Part shown: piece after piece, positions 58,270 through 64,000 of the stretch | Numbering within the stretch: position 1 is the first letter of the stretch | How the letters are laid out: the number at the start of each line of letters is the position of its first letter | NCBI GenBank assembly: GCA_036940085.1 | Contig: JALLBK010000032.1 | Coordinates: 1-64,000, forward strand | Origin: Discostella pseudostelligera | Taxonomy: Eukaryota; Bacillariophyta; Thalassiosirophyceae; Thalassiosirales; Thalassiosiraceae | Length of the DNA stretch: 64,000 bases | Direction: 5' to 3' | Translations under genes and position numbers: made by a program | The notes under the pieces: generated by a model | What the model was told of the DNA's origin: nothing | What the model saw: only the letters and a program-made list of their open reading frames with translations | The model's database searches: none

Positions 58270-59885
58270 ATGAAGAGATTTTCAGGCAAGCACACGTCGT
58301 CTTTGTCGTCGTCGTCTGCTTCCGCTAAATATGGCAGCATATCTTGCCGCAACGAGGTGGAAACAACCAATATTGCATCGCCAACAACATCAACGACGAC
58401 CGACAAGGGGGCAACTATTGCAAGCTCCGTAATAAATCTTACCAATACAATTATCGGAGCTGGAATGTTAGGTTTGCCAGGTGCGTTTGGGGGCACTGGT
58501 TATGTATCGGGTATGATACTCATCGCATTGTCAGCAGCTTGTGCTGCACATGGATTGGTATTGCTTACCAAGGTGGCGACTCTGGCGGGACGACCATGCT
58601 CGTTCTACTCCGTGGCACGTGCGGCTGTGCCGAGGTATACTGTCTTAATTGATGCAGCTGTTGCATTTAATTGTTTTGGGACTGCAGTAGGTATGTAGTA
58701 TCTGTTGTGAGATATCTTGGTGTTGATGTGTGTTTATTCGAGCACTACTTATCTCAATCCCTTTCTTCGATAGGATATCTCGTGACAATATCATTCAGCA
58801 TGGTCAAGGTATTAGAACAAGTATTGCTCACAGGAGATGCTGCAAACGACGAAGGATTTCTAATTTCACTTCTGCTGACTCGGAATACTTGGGTTATTGG
58901 GGCATTGATTTCTGTCCTTCCGTTTTCATTCTATCGTACTCTCGACGAATTGAAGAAGGCCAGTGCACTGGCATTAGTCTTCGTGTTTATACTTGTGTGC
59001 ATGATACTAGCATATGCCAACGGCATTGCCGATCCGTGCATGGGTGAATCTGAAAATGGTGAAGGAACGTGCAAGGGAGATGTGGAGCCGTACACAAATT
59101 TTGCATTGACAGTCTCCCGGCTGCCAGTATTTGTATTTGCATTTTCCTGCCATCAAAACATCTTCCCGATTGTGAATGAAATGGAAATTGCGAATCAAAA
59201 ACGTTTGGATATTGTCATCAGCATCTCGATCGGATTTGCATTGGTGTTATTCGCTACTGTTGCCTTCGAGGGTTACCGAACTTATGGAGCATTTGTTCGT
59301 GGTGATATACTATTGAATTATCCTGAGAACGGGCCGGTTACATTTCTTCGGTTGTGTATCGCTTTCATGCTGACTCTGCACTATCCACTTCATCTTGATC
59401 CGTCGAGGAGATGTCTGACATCATTGGTGAAGGTGATACTAAAGTGGTGGCATCAACAACCGATAGATCCGAATGCGAACGATGGAGAATCATCAGCTAC
59501 TCCTGAAATGGAACGAGAAGACTCTGTTCAAACATTGGAAAGTGAGCTATTCAATGATGAAACATCACATTTTGAGATGTCGAATGAACGAAGAATACAA
59601 CAACAAACACATGACGATGACCGGCTCTTCTACATAATCACCATTAGTTTTCTTGCGTCATCGTTCATTTTGGCGTCGATTGTCGATGATCTTGGTGTGA
59701 TATTAGCGCTTGTGGGTGCGACTGGCTCGACGTTGGTGTCATTTGTTCTGCCTGGGTTGATTTACATTAAGCTGTATCCAAACAAAGATTTATCGCTGGT
59801 CATGGCATACGTGCAATTATTGCTAGGTATTGTGATTACCCCACTCGCGTTGTACCTAATTATTATAGAGCATCTAAACAAATGA
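58270..59885 (+). CDS. amino acid transporter of the AAAP/SLC38 family
   Basis: Exons 58270-58690 and 58774-59885 (83-nt intron) give 510 aa. The start is the first ATG (MKRFSGKHTSS). About eleven membrane spans are visible. The first has the family signature VINLTNTIIGAGMLGLPGAF (N-x-x-x-G-x-G-x-L-x-L-P). Spans 3-5 follow, then VSRLPVFVFAFSCHQNIFPI, the SLC38 block (F-A-F-x-C-H-x-N-x-F-P-I), then HYPLHLDPSRRCL (P-x-x-x-x-P). A hydrophilic loop of about 85 residues lies between the penultimate groups of spans. It moves neutral amino acids, at the plasma or vacuole membrane in relatives. Both exons fit without frame trouble. Confidence 0.9.
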
Positions 59886-60044
59886 AATCATTATGTTTGC
59901 TTTGGGTTCGCCTTTTCTGCAGATGACAATGTGACTAAGAGGGGACAGAGCGCAATTTCCGTCAGACAGAGAAAACCCAACGAAGTAAAATCAATTTCCA
60001 ATTGAATCATTGATTTTGGATCCAACGAACGTATCTCATAGTCG

Positions 60045-60962
60045 TCAACTTTGCAACCACCGAACGTACTCTCTTCGAAGTCTCTCTAACGCCGCAGGAA
60101 GATCGTCATCCAATGCCTTCTTCAAGTATTTACCACCAGTCCTTTCATATTTCTCCTTAGAAGCGCCAGGTAAAGCCTTGAAAAGAGAGGCAGGGAATTG
60201 CAACAACAAACTCAAAGTTGCATTGCCTTCAAAGGATATCATTCCATTTTCTTGAAGAACGACACTAATTCTATTTATTGAGAATGCTGACTGAGCTTTT
60301 TTGTACGCAGGGCCGCCTTTGGTGATTTTATCGTTCCCCGTCACCTTATTGAAGAACCAAAGAAATAGTGGATTTCCCTCTGCATAATTCATATCACGTA
60401 TGAGCACGATTTCATAACTGGGGAAGTCTGAAGCCGAGATCAGCTTGACTCCAATGGTGACGATACTCATCACGTGTAGTCCAGGAAATCTCACACCCGA
60501 CGTGGTGACATTGTATATCCGATCCGCTGAAATTGGCAACGATGCATTGAGCAGTGCGCAATTGTTTCTATATTGCTCATACAATTCCGAGTCAACAATT
60601 TGGATTTCATGAATGGTGTTGTTTTTAGATCCTTGTAATAGTAATTCAGCGGTCCGAGGTAGGGCAAAAAAATCATGCATTGACGTGCTGTCGTTGAATA
60701 ATGTAGGCTCAGATGATATCACGGATTTACCAACTAAATTGAGGGTCATCATCGAAGAGGTTGTCGTATGGTTATTGTTCATTTCGCCGTCATCAACTAA
60801 GTTGTTGGCGCTGGAGATGTGCATTTTTCTGGAGAAGCAGGGTGCATGGCGACAAGCCGTATGCCTATGCGGTTGGGTGTCAGTGCAAAACGCACTGGAG
60901 AAATCAACGACAAGGATTCCAAATGCCACCACCAGGAAGGTGGCTACGATGATGGATAGCAT
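60045..60962 (-). CDS. plastid-targeted DUF1997-like protein
   Basis: 305 aa, single exon. The N-terminus is a strong signal peptide (LSIIVATFLVVAFGILVVDF) ending SSAFCT, an ASAFAP-like motif, so plastid import is likely. After a His/Asn-rich linker the domain (about 85-305) has YNVTTSGVRFPGLHVMSIVT and SFEGNATLSLLLQFPASLFK, ending ALERLRREYVRWLQS. The pattern of a strand-rich core and a C-terminal helix that begins with a Pro-x-x-Leu stretch resembles DUF1997 of cyanobacteria and plastids, whose function is unknown. The family match is tentative. It converges with the amino acid transporter. Confidence 0.55.
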   Translation of the reverse strand: MLSIIVATFLVVAFGILVVDFSSAFCTDTQPHRHTACRHAPCFSRKMHISSANNLVDDGEMNNNHTTTSSMMTLNLVGKSVISSEPTLFNDSTSMHDFFALPRTAELLLQGSKNNTIHEIQIVDSELYEQYRNNCALLNASLPISADRIYNVTTSGVRFPGLHVMSIVTIGVKLISASDFPSYEIVLIRDMNYAEGNPLFLWFFNKVTGNDKITKGGPAYKKAQSAFSINRISVVLQENGMISFEGNATLSLLLQFPASLFKALPGASKEKYERTGGKYLKKALDDDLPAALERLRREYVRWLQS

Positions 60963-61529
60963 CTCGTCGAGGATGGTGATGGTGGGACCGGGAGAGGTTC
61001 GGAGTGTATCAAATTACTATGCCGGTAATTCCATCACCATCACGGACATTGTGTGATAACAATTCGCGATGATCGTCCGGTACTTATCCGAGCCTCCATC
61101 AAGTTGGTCGATATTCTTTCAGATACAATAGCAATAGAGACCTGGGATTGATGAATCGGTTCGCTACGTGTTGGAACTACCTCTAGTATGGGTGGAGTGG
61201 AGAGCGGCAAGAATTCATTGCATTGTCCGGTCGGGCGTCCGGCGTCCGGCGGGAGATTTGGTTCTGCTGTGGCGGGAAGAATGAAGAATGAGTATCTATT
61301 TGGGAAAGAATTTATTTTGGAGAAATGGCGGGAGAGGTGAGAGAGAAAGAAGAAGGAAGAACCACAACCTTTCTATGGTACCACAACCATGACAATCAGC
61401 GGAAGTGGAAATCAGTAATAGCACAGCGGCATCGGCAGCGAAATAGGAGCAACATCAGCGGCAAATACCAACCCAGAGACGCAGATATCAAACACGAACA
61501 TCTCAATAATTCTTGAATTATTTTCATTC
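60963..61529. promoter_or_regulatory. divergent intergenic region with TGGCGGG boxes
   Basis: 567 bp between the DUF1997-like gene and the PP1 inhibitor gene. TGGCGGG occurs at 61270-61276 and 61326-61332. A GTCCGG/GGCGTCC microrepeat lies at 61226-61250. Confidence 0.4.
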
Positions 61530-62051
61530 ATGGATTCAAGTCAGCAAAACAATCGAGGAAGCAGCGCGACTTCACCTCGACGATCGCTCTCGCCTCGGCG
61601 GCATGATGGTTTCATTGGGGACGGTGGCAGCGGAATGGGAGCGGCGATGATTGTTGGCACTGGCAGTGGCACAACTACTACCACCATAGTTGAAACAACC
61701 ACTGACACCAACGCTGTTGAAGAACCACCGGCACTATACCTATCACTCCGTCCGCGGTCAAATGTCACATGGGACGAAGGTGTTATCAACAACGAGGGTT
61801 TGGGTAGGAAATCTAGCAAACGGTGCTGTATTTTTCATAAACAACGAGCATTTGGGGAATCTTCGACGGAATCTTCTGAAGATCAGAGTGGTGATGACGG
61901 CGATGATAATGGATCGTCCTCATCATCGTCGGGGGGAGGGGGAAGTGGGAAGGCACGACGACCAATGGCACGCAAAAAGGGTACGATGAAGAAAAGTGGT
62001 GGTATAAGTAACAAACCGAAGATTCCCGATCATCAACGATTTCATGCTTGA
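61530..62051 (+). CDS. PPP1R11: protein phosphatase 1 inhibitor-3 (PPP1R11/YPI1)
   Basis: 173 aa, single exon. The conserved core at about residues 70-115 is LRPRSNVTWDEGVINNEGLG, then SSKRCCIFHKQRAFGESSTE. It follows the family block (V-x-W-x-x-x-V-V-D-N-E-x-x-x-K-K-S-K-x-CCIFHK-x-x-x-FGESSSE) nearly position for position. It contains the V-x-W PP1-docking motif. Family members inhibit or regulate the type 1 phosphatase catalytic subunit. The animal protein also has E3 activity through the Cys pair, which cannot be judged here. The N- and C-terminal parts are Ser/Gly/basic and disordered. Confidence 0.93.
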   Translation: MDSSQQNNRGSSATSPRRSLSPRRHDGFIGDGGSGMGAAMIVGTGSGTTTTTIVETTTDTNAVEEPPALYLSLRPRSNVTWDEGVINNEGLGRKSSKRCCIFHKQRAFGESSTESSEDQSGDDGDDNGSSSSSSGGGGSGKARRPMARKKGTMKKSGGISNKPKIPDHQRFHA

Positions 62052-62745
62052 TGTTCTGTCGCGTGCAAAATTGGCGTAAATGGGGAAATCGTTCTGTGTT
62101 CTGGTGTTCAGATTGGTGATTAGCAACAATATACAATATGGATGATCAGGAGACTTCTTTTTATAAGAGTGAATTATTACACACAACAAGATTTGCGATT
62201 CCAACTTGTTCAAGTGTGAAATCAAGGAATTCCATGTGTATCTTCTGCAGCCGACTTCTGTCCAAGTGGGGGAGTGCATCGTCAGTTAGGTTCCTAAGAG
62301 AGATGAGCTATGTTGGCATCGGTGTCCCTTTAGTCGGACCATCTACAGACCTACTTATCCCATTTCCTATCGCCGTTCTTGGTAGGCATTGCTATCATCT
62401 TTCTGCTAGGAGTTCATGGTCGTCATGGTGGAGATGCAGATCATCTATGCAGATCAATTCGTCTGTCTGTCGGGTGGATAGGTATGTACTTCGTAACAGT
62501 ACCTTGTTACCTAAAATCTCGCGCCAAATCTCTCACACGTAGACTCTACACAAATCCAATACCAGCGATAATTGTCCTCGCCAGAGAATCGTCGTTGCTC
62601 TCTTATTATTTGTCGGCCCAATCTCTGCCGTCTGCGATGCCGACCATGACGGACATGGCCTTCCGCAATACTATCGGACGATAACCTACCAGCCATCATA
62701 ACGCGATAGTACCCCTCTCTCTATCACCCAATCATATTCAGAATC
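62052..62745. other. intergenic region without a recognised gene
   Basis: 694 bp between the PP1 inhibitor and the condensin gene, both plus. ORFs at 62138-62542 and 62379-62684 overlap in different frames and show no family features. The frame at 62379 opens with a hydrophobic run but then loses it. I see no RNA gene or clear regulatory repeat. Confidence 0.35.
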
Positions 62746-64000
62746 ATGAGCGGCGGTGTCACCACCAGCAGTAGCAGTGCCAGCTTTCCCATCCCGTCAT
62801 CGCTTCAAGAGCTCGAAAGTCCACCGTACAACCTCCTCCCGTACCCGGCAGACTTTGACGATGATGACGAGGCGGCACGTGCCGAATCCTTCAGTAAACT
62901 CATCCACCATCTCGAGGGTGGCAATCGAGCCCTACTTAGCTCGGGATTGGGATTGTTCGAGGTGGAAGGAGATGGCGAAAATGACGACGATGAAGATTAC
63001 GATGTTTGGAACGACAATACGAGAATTCAAGCACTCTACACTTTAGTGCGCAAGAGTGACTCATTGGCACCAGCTACCAGAGCTCGGTTAGTCAAGGTGT
63101 TGTGTGATGCGGTGCATGGATTGTGTGCGGCATTGTCTTCGTCCAGGGGTGGTGAGTCGCAACAATCGCAAAGTTCTGGTCGAAGTGAGGAGGAAGCTGG
63201 TTTTGCTCTCGCCGCTTCCCACAATAGCTCCTACGTTGTCTCGCAGAGCTTTCGCGATGCATTGGCATGTCACATCTACATGCTCTTCACATTGATGTTC
63301 TTGACCGAATCGAAGGAGAAGCTTGGCAAATCTCTCGGGACCAATGCTACCGGATCAAAGGGCGGCGGTGGTGGAAGCGGCAAGCAGTCCAAACGAACTC
63401 CATCCGACAAGGCTGAAGATCTCATCGCATCCTCCCGCACCACCTGCGCCGAGGCAATGTACGTCGCCTCCATCACCATGGCCACTCATAAATCCAAATT
63501 GTGGAAACGTTCGGTGCCCGATGAGGCGGTAGTGGGGTTGCCATGTCGGATTGCCTACCAAATGCTCGAATCGGCCACGGGTGTCTTGGCACGACGAGCG
63601 GCGTCGGGTGATCAAGCATTGAAAACGATTGCTGCCACCGTTGATTCCGCACCATGCTTGTTAAACACTGTGGTGTCCGCCCTTGTGGACTTATTGCACA
63701 CCTATGATCACATGGCACCCATGGTTGCCGAATTGTGCACCATGGTACATGAACAGCCCACCAATGTCCTTGCCATGGAATTACTACGTGAAATTGGTCG
63801 ATTGGACACCAGTGCCTACTCTGATAATGCCGCCGGAAACAAGGCGAGTGGAATTAAGAATGTGGCACCCTTCATAAGTGAATTGGCTGCGGTGAGGCCA
63901 AAGGTGGTGCTGTCGAACATTAGTCTCCTCTTGCCGCATTTGGACTCGGAGCCATATGTGTTGCGTTCGGCCATTATCCATTCTATTGGACATATTCTAG
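62746..64000 (+). CDS. NCAPD2: condensin complex subunit 1 (CAP-D2), 5' part
   Basis: The frame is open from the ATG at 62746 to the window edge, 418 codons, no intron seen. Condensin subunit 1 shapes mitotic chromosomes as a HEAT-repeat regulator of SMC2/SMC4. Visible: an acidic N-terminus (YPADFDDDDEAARAESFSKL), helical repeats from about residue 100, and the Cnd1 N-terminal block near the edge: KNVAPFISELAAVRPKVVLS, then LLLPHLDSEPYVLRSAIIHS and IGHIL. This corresponds to the family pattern F-L-x-x-L-A-x-x-x-P-x-x-V-L-x-x-x-x-x-L-x-x-H-L-x-x-E-x-Y-x-x-R-x-A-x-x-E-x-x-G. The C-terminal two thirds lie outside the window. Confidence 0.85.
   Translation, partial: MSGGVTTSSSSASFPIPSSLQELESPPYNLLPYPADFDDDDEAARAESFSKLIHHLEGGNRALLSSGLGLFEVEGDGENDDDEDYDVWNDNTRIQALYTLVRKSDSLAPATRARLVKVLCDAVHGLCAALSSSRGGESQQSQSSGRSEEEAGFALAASHNSSYVVSQSFRDALACHIYMLFTLMFLTESKEKLGKSLGTNATGSKGGGGGSGKQSKRTPSDKAEDLIASSRTTCAEAMYVASITMATHKSKLWKRSVPDEAVVGLPCRIAYQMLESATGVLARRAASGDQALKTIAATVDSAPCLLNTVVSALVDLLHTYDHMAPMVAELCTMVHEQPTNVLAMELLREIGRLDTSAYSDNAAGNKASGIKNVAPFISELAAVRPKVVLSNISLLLPHLDSEPYVLRSAIIHSIGHIL

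Noticed and set aside
62138..62684. Overlapping plus-strand ORFs of 134 and 101 codons between PPP1R11 and CAP-D2
   Set aside because: They overlap in different frames with mixed composition and no recognisable domain; no consistent splicing model could be built.

Overview
The window is nuclear DNA of a photosynthetic stramenopile, most likely a centric diatom of the Thalassiosirales type. It is gene-dense, with short GT-AG introns (mostly 70-120 nt). Several predicted preproteins carry a signal peptide that runs into an ASAFAP-like motif (SSF, SAF, RAF), which is typical of plastid import in diatoms. Diatom-type families are present (BspA-like LRR plus ankyrin protein, DFN-type kinase, CRHCGG zinc protein). 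A ciliary gene (MNS1) suggests a species that makes flagellate gametes, as centric diatoms do. No rRNA, tRNA, CRISPR or transposon was recognised.

Layout. 0.4-7.6 kb: plastid CRAL-TRIO protein, a mitochondrial lipoyl-domain/Kgd4-like fusion, a PDAT acyltransferase and a glycosidase-like membrane protein. 8-18 kb: CDC20, a large SDR-like membrane protein, and MCM5. 18-25.4 kb: a selenocysteine-type MsrA, a multi-PH-domain protein, MNS1, and an aldose 1-epimerase with a broken frame. 26-35 kb: RPS14 and RACK1 head to head, then a 13-exon pyruvate:NADP+ oxidoreductase (PNO). 35-47 kb: DMT transporter, an unknown plastid-type protein, F-box/LRR protein, purple acid phosphatase-like protein, tandem-MAPR protein, plastid thioredoxin-like ferredoxin and a zinc protein. 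46-64 kb: kinase-like protein, LRR/ankyrin protein, two unknowns, PIG-T, PSMD5, amino acid transporter, DUF1997-like protein, PP1 inhibitor-3, and the 5' part of condensin subunit CAP-D2.

The genes are mostly housekeeping: cell cycle and chromosomes (CDC20, MCM5, CAP-D2, PP1 inhibitor), translation (RPS14, RACK1), pyruvate and 2-oxoglutarate metabolism (PNO, lipoyl-Kgd4), lipid and ER functions (PDAT, PIG-T) and redox repair (MsrA, ferredoxin). Many are divergent pairs with 300-800 bp between start codons. These spacers repeatedly carry CCCGCCA (E2F-like) and CACGTG boxes.

The most interesting items are the lipoyl-Kgd4 fusion, the Sec-encoding UGA in MsrA with a candidate SECIS, the complete PNO gene, and a 22-bp triple repeat of an E2F-like box. 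At three places a single N is flanked by an exact 72-nt duplication inside a gene. These are assembly artefacts: removing 73 nt restores each reading frame.
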